Positions 17,163-26,671 of a stretch of 64,000 nucleotides of DNA are shown here, one piece after another. The DNA is from Paracoccus everestensis (GTDB lineage Bacteria > Pseudomonadota > Alphaproteobacteria > Rhodobacterales > Rhodobacteraceae). Positions within the stretch are counted from its first letter, which is position 1. Every line of letters begins with the position of its first letter. The stretch is taken from NCBI RefSeq assembly GCF_021491915.1, contig NZ_CP090836.1, positions 409,001-473,000 of the forward strand, given 5' to 3'. The notes beneath the pieces are model-generated. The model ran no database searches and was not told the DNA's origin. It saw nothing but the letters and a program-made list of their open reading frames with translations. A program made the translations under genes and the position numbers.

Positions 17163-17906
17163 ATGGCGATGGCAAGGCAGAAGGGGGCGGCAGGCCCCAC
17201 GATCATGATCAAGCGGGTGACCGCTTCCGGCGAGGGCGGCCACCATGGCGGCGCCTGGAAGGTCGCCTATGCGGATTTCGTGACCGCCATGATGGCGTTC
17301 TTTCTGCTGATGTGGCTGCTGAATGCCACGACCGAACAGCAGCGGGCGGGACTGGCCGACTATTTCAACCCCACCATCGTGCGAACGCCCGGCGCTTCGG
17401 GCGAGGGCGTTGAACAGCAGGGCAAGGAATCGTCTGACATCACCTTGCAGCAGGTGGCCGAGGAGATCGACCGTCAGCTTCGCGCAAGCGGCGGCGAATC
17501 GCAGCAGTTGACCAACCTGCTGCGCCATGTCGTCACGCGCATGACCGACGAAGGCCTGGTCATTGAACTGGGCGATCTGACCGAGCAGGCACTGTTCGTC
17601 GAGGATACGGGCCAGCCGCAGCCGGTCCTGTCGGAGCTGACCCGAATCATCGCGCGCGTCATTGCCAAGACCCGCAACCAGATCGCCATATCGGGCCATG
17701 TCCGCGCCTATCCCGAAACCCTGGTGAGTTCGCCGGTCTGGGCGCTGTCGGATGCGCGCGCCCATGCCGTCCGCAACCTGCTGGAGGGGTCCAGCCTGGA
17801 CGGACAGCGAATCCAGCGGATTACGGGATATGCCGACCGCAAGGGCAAGACCGGCAACCCCATGGATCCCGCCAATAACCGGATCGAGGTGATTTTACTG
17901 AGATAG
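17163..17906 (+). CDS. motB: Flagellar motor stator protein MotB
   Basis: 247-residue stator subunit that anchors MotA to peptidoglycan. One membrane helix near the N terminus contains the proton-carrying Asp in VAYADFVTAMMAFFLLMWLL, preceded by GGHHGGAWK. A plug-like stretch follows, then a C-terminal OmpA/MotB peptidoglycan-binding domain (AISGHVRAYP, LSDARAHAVRNLL, ITGYADRK, NNRIEVILL). The start at 17163 follows GAAGGCGG; a second ATG two codons on is possible. motA is not in the window next to it, which is unusual. First gene of the plus-strand flagellar block. Confidence 0.94.
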   Translation: MAMARQKGAAGPTIMIKRVTASGEGGHHGGAWKVAYADFVTAMMAFFLLMWLLNATTEQQRAGLADYFNPTIVRTPGASGEGVEQQGKESSDITLQQVAEEIDRQLRASGGESQQLTNLLRHVVTRMTDEGLVIELGDLTEQALFVEDTGQPQPVLSELTRIIARVIAKTRNQIAISGHVRAYPETLVSSPVWALSDARAHAVRNLLEGSSLDGQRIQRITGYADRKGKTGNPMDPANNRIEVILLR

Positions 17907-17974
17907 CCGACGCGATTAGGCGAATCTTAAGCCCTGCGGTGGATGATCAAGGCGAACTGTAAAAGGGTGATGCC

Positions 17975-19291
17975 ATGTCAATGTCTTCCGCGATGAGCGC
18001 CGGTGTCTCGGGGCTGGCGGCCAATTCCACCCGTCTAGCAACGATTTCCGACAACATCGCGAACTCGGGCACCTATGGCTACAAGCGGATGGAAACCGAC
18101 TTCAATTCCTTCGTGCTGAACCAGCACCGCATTGCAGGGATGTATTCGGCGGGCGGCGTCACGGCCACGACCAACCGGGTGATCGAAGATGACGGGGCGC
18201 TGTCCACGACCTCGCATCCGCTGGACATTGCGGTGTCGGGTCGGGGGATGCTGCCGGTCACGTCGGCGGTGGATCTGGACAACGGCTTTACCAACCTGCC
18301 TTTCATGATGACCCGCACAGGGTCGTTCCGCACCGATGCCGAAGGGGTGCTGAAAACCCAGTCCGGCTTGGTCCTGATGGGATGGCCCGCCCAGTCTGAT
18401 GGCTCGATCCCGGTGATGTCCCGCGATACCATGACCGGGCTGGTGCCGTTGCGGATCAGCGCGAATCAGACCGCAGGCGACCCGACAACCCAGGTGTCGC
18501 TGGGCGTAAACCTGCCCGCCACCGAAACGCTGCCCACCAAGTCCGGCGACCCATTGGCCTTGAAGGTGGAGTATTTCGGAAACCTGGGCACGTCGGAAGC
18601 TTTGAACATCAGCTTTGTCCCAGACACGTCGGATTCAACAGGTATGTCCAACACCTGGGTGATGGAGGTGCGCGATTCAGCCTCGGATCCCGCATCGAAC
18701 CTGGTGGGGTCGCATCGCATCACCTTTGATGAAAGCCAGGCCAAAGGCGGCAGCATTGCCAGCGTGACCACCCTCAGCGGCGGGGCCTATGACCCGGTGA
18801 CGGGGGCGATCGGCCTGTCCGTGGCGGGCGGACCGATGGACCTGGTCATCGGCACGCCGGGCGGGACAACCGGAATGCGCCAGCTTTCGGCCAGCTTCTC
18901 GCCCACGAACATCACCAAGAACGGATCCTCGGTCGGCAACCTCACCACGGTCGAGGTGGATGCGGACGGTTTCCTGAAGGCCAGCTATGACACGGGCTTC
19001 GTCAAGACGCTGTATCAGATCCCGCTGGTGGATGTGCCCAATCCGAACGGCCTGACCTCCGTCGATTCTCAGGCCTTCACGATCTCTCCTACCTCGGGCA
19101 GCTTTTTCCTGTGGGATTCGGGCGATGGGCCGACAGGATCGGTCCAGGGTTTTGCCCTAGAGGGATCGACCACCGATGTGGCCGAGGAACTGACCCATCT
19201 GATCCAGACGCAGCGGGCCTATTCGTCCAACGCCAAGATCATCCAGACCGTGGATGAGATGTTGCAGGAAACCACCAACATCAAGCGCTGA
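17975..19291 (+). CDS. flgE: Flagellar hook protein FlgE
   Basis: 438 residues; polymerises outside the cell to make the hook joining rod and filament. N-terminal helix MSAGVSGLAANSTRLATISDNIANSGTYGYKR-type region carries the conserved NxxANSxTxGYK motif; the C terminus has ELTHLIQTQRAYSSNAKIIQTVDEML, shared by rod and hook proteins. The variable middle is the surface-exposed part. AAAAGGG lies 7 bases before the ATG. Followed after 13 bases by flgK, so likely one transcript with the hook-associated proteins. Confidence 0.95.
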   Translation: MSMSSAMSAGVSGLAANSTRLATISDNIANSGTYGYKRMETDFNSFVLNQHRIAGMYSAGGVTATTNRVIEDDGALSTTSHPLDIAVSGRGMLPVTSAVDLDNGFTNLPFMMTRTGSFRTDAEGVLKTQSGLVLMGWPAQSDGSIPVMSRDTMTGLVPLRISANQTAGDPTTQVSLGVNLPATETLPTKSGDPLALKVEYFGNLGTSEALNISFVPDTSDSTGMSNTWVMEVRDSASDPASNLVGSHRITFDESQAKGGSIASVTTLSGGAYDPVTGAIGLSVAGGPMDLVIGTPGGTTGMRQLSASFSPTNITKNGSSVGNLTTVEVDADGFLKASYDTGFVKTLYQIPLVDVPNPNGLTSVDSQAFTISPTSGSFFLWDSGDGPTGSVQGFALEGSTTDVAEELTHLIQTQRAYSSNAKIIQTVDEMLQETTNIKR

Positions 19292-19304
19292 GGAGGCCAA
19301 GCCG

Positions 19305-20759
19305 ATGAGCATTGCACGCGCCTTGGGAAATGCCATGACGGGCCTGACGGCCACGGCACGGGGCACCGAAACCGTGGCAGCGAACCTGGCCAATGCCGCG
19401 ACCCCTGGCTATGCCCGGCGCGAACTGGCGGTCAGCGCCCAGACAGCGGGCGGAAATGCCGGGGGGGTGCGTGTCGACGGCGTCACCCGCGCGGTCAATG
19501 CCAGCGTGCTGTCCGAATCGCGCTTGGCCGAGGCTGCGCGGGCCGAGGCTTCCACCAGGCTTGCCTTTGCAACGCAGATCGAGGAACGGATCGGTATCGC
19601 TGGCAATCCGGGCAGTCTGGGCGCGGCGCTGACCGATTTCCAGACCGCGCTGTCGTCTGCGGCCAGCCGCCCCGACGACGAAATCCGTCTGACACAGGCC
19701 GTGGACAAGGCAAAGGCCCTGGCTGCCAGGTTTAATGCAGCCTCTGGCCAGGTTCAGGCCGCGCGCGGCGCGGCCGATCAGGCCATTGCCACGGAGGTCG
19801 CCACGCTGAACACCTCTCTGGCCGAAGTCGCGCATCTGAACCGCCGTATTGCCGTGATGGAAGCAGATGGCTCGGACCCTTCGGCGCTGATCGACCAGCG
19901 GCAGGGGATTATCGGCGAAATCGCGAAGATCGTCCCGGTGCAGGAGGTGACGCGGGCCGCAGGGGCCGTGGCGCTGTTCACGGCCGAAGGCGCCGTGCTC
20001 CTGGACGGCACCACACCGACCGCGCTGTCCTTCGACGCGGCGGGGCAGGTGACGGCGGGCCTGACCGTCGGGGCGGGGCTGGCGCTGCTGACGCAGAATG
20101 GCGCCGAACTGACGGCGTCGCAGATGCGGCTTTATGCGGGCGGATCGCTGGCGGCGAACTTCGCCATCCGCGACGAACTTGCCCCGGCGATCCAGGCATC
20201 GCTGGACGACCTTGCATATGACCTGCACGAACGCCTAGCCAATCCGGCGGTTGACAGCACGCTGAACGCGACCTCGGCAGGGTTGTTCACCGACAGCGGC
20301 GCCCGCGCCAGTCTGGCGGACAAGACAGGGCTGGCCGGACGGATCAGCGTGAACGCCGTTGTTGTGGGATCGGAAGGAGGCGCGGTCTGGCGCCTGCGGT
20401 CCGGCCTGCAAGCCGGGGCCGAGGGCGCGGTCGGCGATGCGTCCCTGCTGATCGCGGTGTCGGACGCGCTGGAACAGGCGACATCCGCGCTGACGGGCAC
20501 CGGATTCAGCGGCAAGGCCTCGCTGGCCGACCGCCTGGGCACGGTGGAATCACAGGTTTCGACCGCGCGGGTGAACGCCCAGTCCGACGCCGCGATCCGC
20601 AACGGGCAGGCCGATACGATCTGGTCCCGCCTGGCTGCCGACGGGGTGGACAGCGACGCCGAAATGCAGCGGCTGCTGCAATACGAACAGGCCTATGCCG
20701 CCAATGCGCGGGTCATTCAGGCCATCCAGACCATGATGGATCAGATACTGGGGATATGA
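19305..20759 (+). CDS. flgK: Flagellar hook-associated protein 1, FlgK
   Basis: 484 residues; forms the first hook-filament junction layer. N terminus RALGNAMTGLTATARGTETVAANLANAATPGYARRE and C terminus LLQYEQAYAANARVIQAIQTMMDQIL show the axial-family terminal helices, and the long Ala-rich middle fits HAP1. GAGGAGG sits 8 bases before the ATG. Its stop overlaps the next start (ATGA at 20756-20759), which couples it to flgL. Confidence 0.94.
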   Translation: MSIARALGNAMTGLTATARGTETVAANLANAATPGYARRELAVSAQTAGGNAGGVRVDGVTRAVNASVLSESRLAEAARAEASTRLAFATQIEERIGIAGNPGSLGAALTDFQTALSSAASRPDDEIRLTQAVDKAKALAARFNAASGQVQAARGAADQAIATEVATLNTSLAEVAHLNRRIAVMEADGSDPSALIDQRQGIIGEIAKIVPVQEVTRAAGAVALFTAEGAVLLDGTTPTALSFDAAGQVTAGLTVGAGLALLTQNGAELTASQMRLYAGGSLAANFAIRDELAPAIQASLDDLAYDLHERLANPAVDSTLNATSAGLFTDSGARASLADKTGLAGRISVNAVVVGSEGGAVWRLRSGLQAGAEGAVGDASLLIAVSDALEQATSALTGTGFSGKASLADRLGTVESQVSTARVNAQSDAAIRNGQADTIWSRLAADGVDSDAEMQRLLQYEQAYAANARVIQAIQTMMDQILGI

Positions 20760-21772
20760 CGATGACGGTGCAATCCATCGGGGACCAGGCGCGCGCCTTT
20801 GCCATGCAGGCCGCGTCAAGCCGGATCAAGACCACCATGGCCACGCTGACCGCCGAATTGTCCAGCGGCGAGGTCGCCGATCTGGGCAGCAGGCTGCAGG
20901 GCAATACGCAAGCCCTGGCCGGAATCGAATCGCGGCTTTCCATGCTGGCGCAATTCGGGCGCAACGCGGCCGAGGCCGCAGCCCATACCAGGGGGATGCA
21001 AGACGCCCTGAGTTCGGTCCAGTCGATGACCGGCGATCTGGGAAAGGGACTTTATCTCGAACCCCTGGGGGTGACGGACGGACTGATTGCCGCGCGTTCA
21101 GCCGAGGCCGCATCGACGCTGCAGGCGGTGATCGGCCAGTTGAACGGCACGGTGGGGCAGCGGTTCCTGTTTTCCGGCACGCAAAGCGATACTCAGCCCC
21201 TGGCTTCGGCGGACACGATCCTGACTGCCCTGACCGCACAGGTTGCGGGGCTGGCCACGGCGCAAGACGTGGCCCAGGCCGTGTCGGCCTGGTTCGACGC
21301 GCCCCCCGGCATGGGCGGTTTCGCGGATGTCGCCTATCACGGCGGATCAGGGGGGCAACTGACGCCCATTGCTGAAGATGCGACAATCGCCCTGACCACG
21401 ACCGCCTTGTCGCCGGCGCTCCGTGACAGCCTCAAGGGTCTGGCGATGGCGGCATTGGTTGATCACGGCGCCTTGGCGGGGGATGGCGCCGAGAGGCGGA
21501 AGCTGTTGCAGGCTGCCGGCAAGGCGCTTTTGGACAACTCGCCCCCCCTTATTGCTGAAATGTCACGCATTGGCTATGCCCAGCAGGTCATCGCCACGGC
21601 GCAGACCGAGGGAACCGCCGCGACCGCCACGCTGCAAATTGCCCGCAACACCCTGCGCGAGGCCGATCCCTTTGCCACCTCGGCCGCCCTGAGCGAGTCC
21701 GAGACGAAGCTGCAGACCTTGTATTCCGTGATCGGACGGTTGTCGCAACTCAAGCTGGCGGACTACTTGTGA
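20756..21772 (+). CDS. flgL: Flagellar hook-associated protein 3, FlgL
   Basis: 338 residues; second junction protein, related to flagellin. The flagellin-like N-terminal helix (SSRIKTTMATLTAELSSGEV) and C terminus (TKLQTLYSVIGRLSQLKLADYL) frame a short variable region with RFLFSGTQSDTQPL, the FSGT motif typical of FlgL. Start overlaps flgK stop. Stop overlaps the flgI start (TGATG at 21770-21774). Confidence 0.93.
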   Translation: MTMTVQSIGDQARAFAMQAASSRIKTTMATLTAELSSGEVADLGSRLQGNTQALAGIESRLSMLAQFGRNAAEAAAHTRGMQDALSSVQSMTGDLGKGLYLEPLGVTDGLIAARSAEAASTLQAVIGQLNGTVGQRFLFSGTQSDTQPLASADTILTALTAQVAGLATAQDVAQAVSAWFDAPPGMGGFADVAYHGGSGGQLTPIAEDATIALTTTALSPALRDSLKGLAMAALVDHGALAGDGAERRKLLQAAGKALLDNSPPLIAEMSRIGYAQQVIATAQTEGTAATATLQIARNTLREADPFATSAALSESETKLQTLYSVIGRLSQLKLADYL

Positions 21773-22872
21773 TGGGGCGCTTTCTGGCGATGATCGTCCT
21801 GGCGCTGCTGCCTGCGATCGCGGCTGCAACGCCGGTCCGCATCAAGGACTTGGCCGATTTCGACGGTGTGCGTGGCAACGATCTGGTGGGTTATGGCCTG
21901 GTCGTGGGTCTGGACGGCACCGGCGACGGCTTTCGCAACGCCCCCTTTACCGAGGAGTTGCTGGCAGGCCTGCTGGAACGGCTTGGCGTCAACGTCACCG
22001 ACGAGGCGCTGCGGTCCCGAAACGTCGCCGCCGTTGTCGTGACCGCGGCTCTGCCGCCCTTCGCGCGGTCGGGCAGCCGCATCGATGTCAGCGTATCCAC
22101 CATCGGGGATGCCAAGAGCCTGCTGGGCGGGACGCTGGTGATGACGCCGCTGAAGGCGGCGGATGGCAACATCTATGCCGTGGCCCAGGGGTCGATCATC
22201 GCCAGTGGTGCCGCAATAGAAGGTGAGGCGGCGCGGGTGGTCGAAGGCGTGCCAACCTCGGGCAAGATTCCCGTGGGCGCCCGCGTGGAGCGCGAGGTCG
22301 AGTTCGATTTCGCGGGCATTCAGAATATCCGCGTCGCCCTGCGCAATGCCGATTTCACCACCGCGACCCGGATCGAGGACGCCATCAACCGTGACTTCGA
22401 CCGCCGCGTCGCCACCGCCCAGGACAGCGGCACGGTCATGGTCGAATTCCGCCAGTTGGGCGAGGTCAATCCGGCCCGCGTCCTGGGACGCATCGAAAAC
22501 CTGACGGTCGAGCCGGAAGATCGCGCCAAGGTGGTCATCGACCACAAGTCCGGCACCATCGTGATCGGGGAACGGGTGCGAATCTCTCGGGTCGCGGTGT
22601 CCCAAGGGGCGCTGACCCTCAGCGTCAGCGAGGCGCCGATGGTGTCCCAGCCCAACCCCTTTGCCCGGGGGGAAACCGTTACCGTTCCCCGTACCGTGGC
22701 CGAATTGCGCAACGAGCCGGGCATCGGTTTTGCCGAGGTGGCGGGCGAAACCTCGCTCAGCGATCTGGTCCAAGGGCTGAACGCCCTGGGTGTCAGACCC
22801 CGGGAAATGATCGACATCCTGAAGTCGATCCATGCGGCGGGGGCGCTACATGCCGATCTGATCATCGAATGA
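21772..22872 (+). CDS. flgI: Flagellar P-ring protein FlgI
   Basis: 366 residues; forms the periplasmic P ring around the rod. A Sec signal peptide is visible (MGRFLAMIVLALLPAIAAATPVRI), followed by KDLADFDGVRGNDLVGYGLVVGLDGTGDG, the hallmark FlgI start, and NVAAVVVTAALPPFARSGSRIDVSVS. The C terminus ends DLVQGLNALGVRPREMIDILKSI. ATG at 21772 overlaps the flgL stop; a GTG one codon earlier is equally possible. Last flagellar gene of this block. Confidence 0.96.
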   Translation: MGRFLAMIVLALLPAIAAATPVRIKDLADFDGVRGNDLVGYGLVVGLDGTGDGFRNAPFTEELLAGLLERLGVNVTDEALRSRNVAAVVVTAALPPFARSGSRIDVSVSTIGDAKSLLGGTLVMTPLKAADGNIYAVAQGSIIASGAAIEGEAARVVEGVPTSGKIPVGARVEREVEFDFAGIQNIRVALRNADFTTATRIEDAINRDFDRRVATAQDSGTVMVEFRQLGEVNPARVLGRIENLTVEPEDRAKVVIDHKSGTIVIGERVRISRVAVSQGALTLSVSEAPMVSQPNPFARGETVTVPRTVAELRNEPGIGFAEVAGETSLSDLVQGLNALGVRPREMIDILKSIHAAGALHADLIIE

Positions 22873-22958
22873 CGGGAACAGGATTTTTCGGCGGGCAAGT
22901 GACAGGCCTCGATCCATCGCATAAACGGAAGCGACATTTCCAGCCTTGGGTTGATCTG

Positions 22959-23519
22959 ATGCAGATAGAAGCCACCGCCTTGCCTGATGTTCTTGTTCTG
23001 ACGCCTGCCCGGTTTGGGGATGATCGGGGCTTCTTTTCCGAAAGCTGGAACCGCAAGACATTGGCCGCGGCTGGGGTGGTGCTGCCCGACTTTGTGCAGG
23101 ACAACCATTCGATGTCGCGCCGCGCGGGAACGGTACGCGGGCTGCATTACCAGGCGCCGCCCTTTGCGCAAGGCAAGCTGGTGCGTTGCGGGCGCGGCGC
23201 GCTTGTGGACGTAGCGGTCGATGCGCGGCGAGGCAGCCCGACCTATGGCCAGTGGGTCGCGGTCGAACTGTCCTTTGAGAATGGACGCCAGCTCTGGATT
23301 CCGGCGGGGCTCCTTCATGGCTTTGTCACGCGCGAACCCGATACGGAAATCGTCTATAAATGCACCGCGCATTACGACCGGTCCAGCGACGGGGCAGTGC
23401 GGTGGGACAGCCTGGGCATCGACTGGGGGGTGGAGGATCCGCTGCTGTCCGACAAGGATCGCGATGCGCCTGCCTTTGCCGATTGGGTGTCCCCGTTCGA
23501 CTACACGGTGGCGGCATGA
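22959..23519 (+). CDS. rfbC: dTDP-4-dehydrorhamnose 3,5-epimerase
   Basis: 186-residue cupin enzyme, third step of dTDP-L-rhamnose synthesis. Motifs: [34 protein letters not shown] with the catalytic His, [12 protein letters not shown] and the YKCTAHYD substrate-binding end. The ATG at 22959 matches the family N terminus ([14 protein letters not shown]); the frame is open back to the flgI stop, where an ATG (22869) would add 30 non-homologous residues and link it by ATGA to flgI. No strong ribosome-binding site is visible at 22959. Also known as rmlC. Confidence 0.94.
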   Translation: MQIEATALPDVLVLTPARFGDDRGFFSESWNRKTLAAAGVVLPDFVQDNHSMSRRAGTVRGLHYQAPPFAQGKLVRCGRGALVDVAVDARRGSPTYGQWVAVELSFENGRQLWIPAGLLHGFVTREPDTEIVYKCTAHYDRSSDGAVRWDSLGIDWGVEDPLLSDKDRDAPAFADWVSPFDYTVAA

Positions 23520-24556
23520 AGATCCTTGTCACCGGGGGTGCGGGCTTCATCGGCTCGGCCGTGGTTCGGCTGGCGATTTCGCGCGGCCACGAAGTGGTCA
23601 ATGTCGATGCGCTGACCTATGCCGCCAATCTTGCGAATGTGGCGGATGCCGCCAACAGCCCAGGCTATTGGTTCGAACAGGTCGATATCCGCGACCGCGC
23701 GGCTTTGGACCGGGTTTTTGCGGACCACCAGCCCGATGCCGTGATGCATCTTGCGGCCGAAAGCCACGTGGACAGGTCCATCGACGGTCCCGCCGCCTTT
23801 ATCGAGACCAACGTGATCGGCACCTTCAACATGCTGGAAGCCGCGCGCAGCTACTGGACCGCGCGGGGCCGGCCGGACAGCTTCCGGTTCCACCATATTT
23901 CCACCGACGAGGTGTTCGGATCGCTGGGCGAGACGGGGCAGTTCACCGAAACCACCCCTTACGACCCGCGCAGTCCTTATTCCGCCAGCAAGGCCGGATC
24001 GGATCATCTGGTGCGCGCCTGGCACGAGACATATGGCCTGCCCGTCGTGCTGACCAACTGTTCCAACAATTACGGCCCTTATCATTTCCCCGAAAAGCTG
24101 GTGCCGGTCGTGATCCTGAAGGCGCTCGCGGGCGAGCCGATCCCGGTCTATGGCGATGGCGGCAATGTGCGCGACTGGCTGTATGTGGAAGACCACGCCG
24201 ATGCGCTGCTGCTGGTGGTCGAAAAGGGGCGGGTCGGCCACAGCTACAACATCGGCGGAGAGAACGAGGCCAGGAACATCGACCTGGTCCGCACCATCTG
24301 CGCCCATATGGACGACCTGCATCCCCAAGGCGCGCGCCACGGCGACCTGATCACCTTCGTGACCGACCGACCCGGCCATGATCGCCGCTATGCCATCGAC
24401 CCGACGCGCATCCGCACGGAACTGGGCTGGCGCCCCTCGGTCACGGTCGAGGAAGGGCTGCGGCGGACGGTGGAATGGTATCTGACCCATCGTGACTGGT
24501 GGCAGCCGCTGTTGTCGCGCCAGGGCGTCGGCCAACGCCTGGGTCAGGCCCGATGA
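23516..24556 (+). CDS. rfbB: dTDP-glucose 4,6-dehydratase
   Basis: 346-residue extended short-chain dehydrogenase, second step of dTDP-L-rhamnose synthesis. NAD-binding [25 protein letters not shown], the catalytic DE pair in [33 protein letters not shown] (YxxxK), and [12 protein letters not shown] are all typical. ATG overlaps the rfbC stop (ATGA at 23516-23519), so the operon is translationally coupled. Confidence 0.97.
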   Translation: MKILVTGGAGFIGSAVVRLAISRGHEVVNVDALTYAANLANVADAANSPGYWFEQVDIRDRAALDRVFADHQPDAVMHLAAESHVDRSIDGPAAFIETNVIGTFNMLEAARSYWTARGRPDSFRFHHISTDEVFGSLGETGQFTETTPYDPRSPYSASKAGSDHLVRAWHETYGLPVVLTNCSNNYGPYHFPEKLVPVVILKALAGEPIPVYGDGGNVRDWLYVEDHADALLLVVEKGRVGHSYNIGGENEARNIDLVRTICAHMDDLHPQGARHGDLITFVTDRPGHDRRYAIDPTRIRTELGWRPSVTVEEGLRRTVEWYLTHRDWWQPLLSRQGVGQRLGQAR

Positions 24557-25410
24557 ACGGTCTTCTGGTTCTGGGAAAGTCCGGGCAGCTTGCCCAGGCC
24601 TTGGCACGCCTGGCGCCCGGGGCGACCATCTGGGGCCGGGCGGATGCCGATCTGAACGATCCGCAGTTGGTGATGGAGACGATCCACAACCTGCGTCCAC
24701 AGGCGATCATCAACGCCTCTGCCTATACTGCCGTGGACCGCGCCGAAGTCGAGATCGAGGCGGCAAGGGTGCTGAATGCCACAGCCCCTGGCCTGCTGGC
24801 CCGGACGGCGGCAGAACTGGGCATTCCGTTTCTCCACGTCTCGACCGATTATGTTTTCGACGGGTCCGGCAATGCCGCGCGCACTGAAGACGCGCCGACC
24901 GCGCCCCTGGGGGTTTATGGCCGCACCAAGCTGGAAGGCGAAGGCCAGGTCGCGGCGGCGGGTGGACAATGGGCCGTGATGCGCACGTCCTGGGTCTTTT
25001 CCCCGGACGGGGCGAATTTCGTCAAGACGATGCTGCGCCTGGGGGCCGAACGCGACACGATCACCGTTGTGGCCGACCAGATCGGCGGACCGACCGAGGC
25101 CAGCCGGATCGCGCAGGCCTTGCTGGAGATGGCGCGGCAGATGCAGGCCGACCGGGGCAAGGGCGGGCTTTACCATTTCGCAGGCGCCCCCGATGTCAGC
25201 TGGGCTGATTTTGCGCGCGCCATCTTTCAGCGCGCCGGGCTGGATTGCGCGGTGCGCGACATCCCCGGCAGCGCCTATCCGACCCCCGCACGGCGGCCGG
25301 CGAATTCGCGGCTGGATTGTTCGCGGATCGCGCGCGATTTCGGCATTGCCCGCCCCGATTGGCGGGCCGATCTGGACCGGGTCTTGAATCAACTGGGATA
25401 TCCGACATGA
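24553..25410 (+). CDS. rfbD: dTDP-4-dehydrorhamnose reductase
   Basis: 285 residues; NADPH-dependent last step giving dTDP-L-rhamnose. Nucleotide-binding [31 protein letters not shown], catalytic YGRTKLEGE (YxxxK), and the C-terminal RPANSRLD substrate-binding motif. Overlaps rfbB by ATGA (24553-24556) and rfbA by ATGA (25407-25410). Confidence 0.96.
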   Translation: MNGLLVLGKSGQLAQALARLAPGATIWGRADADLNDPQLVMETIHNLRPQAIINASAYTAVDRAEVEIEAARVLNATAPGLLARTAAELGIPFLHVSTDYVFDGSGNAARTEDAPTAPLGVYGRTKLEGEGQVAAAGGQWAVMRTSWVFSPDGANFVKTMLRLGAERDTITVVADQIGGPTEASRIAQALLEMARQMQADRGKGGLYHFAGAPDVSWADFARAIFQRAGLDCAVRDIPGSAYPTPARRPANSRLDCSRIARDFGIARPDWRADLDRVLNQLGYPT

Positions 25411-26288
25411 CCACACGCAAGGGCATCATTCTGGCGGGCGGGTCGGGGACGCGCCTTTATCCCATCACCATGGGGGTGTCGAAGCAGCTTCTGCCGCTTT
25501 ACGACAAGCCGATGATCTATTACCCGATCAGCGTGCTGATGCTGGCCGGCATCCGCGAGATGGCGATCATCACCACCCCCGAGGATCAGGCCCAGTTCCA
25601 GCGGCTTCTGGGCGATGGCGCGCAATGGGGGCTGCGCTTCGAATGGATCATCCAGCCGTCCCCCGACGGTTTGGCGCAGGCCTATATCCTGGCCGAGGAT
25701 TTCCTGTCCGGCGCCCCTTCGGCCATGGTTCTGGGCGACAACATCTTCTTCGGCCATGGCCTGCCCGAACTGTTGAAGGCCGCCGATGGCCGCAAGGATG
25801 GCGGCACGGTCTTCGGCTATCGCGTGTCGGATCCGGAACGATACGGCGTGGTGGATTTCCAGTCCGACGGCCGGGTCCGCGCGATCATCGAAAAGCCCGA
25901 TCTGCCGCCGTCGAACTTTGCTGTGACGGGGCTTTACTTCCTGGACGGCACCGCCCCGGCGCGCGCCAGGCAGGTCAAGCCCTCCGATCGGGGCGAGTTG
26001 GAGATCACCACCCTGCTGGAAAGCTATCTGCACAATGGCAGCCTGACGGTCGAAAAGATGGGCCGCGGTTTTGCCTGGCTGGATACCGGCACCCATGGCA
26101 GCCTGCTGGACGCGGGCAATTTCGTGCGCACCCTGGAAAACCGGCAGGGATTGCAGACCGGCTGTCCCGAGGAAATCGCCTTCGAGGCAGGCTGGATCAG
26201 CGAGGACGCCTTGCGCGAACAGGCGCAGAAATACTCGAAGAATGCCTATGGCCGTTATTTGCTCGGGCTGTTGGGCGACGGGCGATAA
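25407..26288 (+). CDS. rfbA: Glucose-1-phosphate thymidylyltransferase
   Basis: 293 residues; makes dTDP-glucose from dTTP and glucose 1-phosphate, the first step of the pathway. The family signature GIILAGGSGTRLYPIT with KQLLPLYDKPMIYYP is intact, along with ALGDN-type VLGDNIFFGHG and the FAWLDTGTHGSLLDA motif. Start overlaps rfbD. All four dTDP-L-rhamnose genes are therefore present and intact. Confidence 0.97.
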   Translation: MTTRKGIILAGGSGTRLYPITMGVSKQLLPLYDKPMIYYPISVLMLAGIREMAIITTPEDQAQFQRLLGDGAQWGLRFEWIIQPSPDGLAQAYILAEDFLSGAPSAMVLGDNIFFGHGLPELLKAADGRKDGGTVFGYRVSDPERYGVVDFQSDGRVRAIIEKPDLPPSNFAVTGLYFLDGTAPARARQVKPSDRGELEITTLLESYLHNGSLTVEKMGRGFAWLDTGTHGSLLDAGNFVRTLENRQGLQTGCPEEIAFEAGWISEDALREQAQKYSKNAYGRYLLGLLGDGR

Positions 26289-26372
26289 GCATCGACCATT
26301 GCTTCCTCATGGCGCCGCGACTTGCTATCAGATGGCGCATATTTTACGCGATGCCCGCCAAGTGAGTCCGTC

Positions 26373-26652
26373 TTGTCCTTATCCAATCCATCCGCCGTTG
26401 TGGTCGCCGCTGTTGTCGTCACCTATAACAGGCTGCCGCAGATGCGGAAAACCTTGGCCCGGCTGCTGGCGGAACCACTCGATCATGTCATTGTGGTCGA
26501 GAATGGATCGTCCGATGGCACGCGCGAATGGCTGGCCTCGCTTGAGGACGGGCGCCTGACCGTAATCGAGATGGCGCAGAACGGCGGCGGTGCGCTAGGA
26601 TTTGAGGTGGGCATGCGCGAGGCGAGTGTCCGCTTCAATCCCGACTGGTTAG
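26373..26652 (+). pseudogene. Glycosyltransferase family 2, 3' part lost at IS insertion
   Basis: Only about the first 92 codons remain. The N-terminal GT-A fold is clear: VVVAAVVVTYNRLPQMRKTL followed by VIVVENGSSDGTREWLASL. The frame breaks into IS sequence after Pro-Asp-Trp near 26648. Intact family members are about 300 residues and need downstream DxD and acceptor regions, none of which I could find beyond the far side of the IS. A TTG at 26373 is the likely start (84 bases after rfbA); no ATG fits. Probably a rhamnosyl- or other transferase that once used the product of the rfb operon; that is inference from position. Confidence 0.8.
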
Positions 26653-26671
26653 GCCCCAGGCTCATTGAGTT

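Noticed and set aside
22869..22958. ATG at the flgI stop as start of rfbC
   Set aside because: Adds 30 non-homologous residues; the family starts at 22959. Kept only as a note because the overlap could still couple translation.
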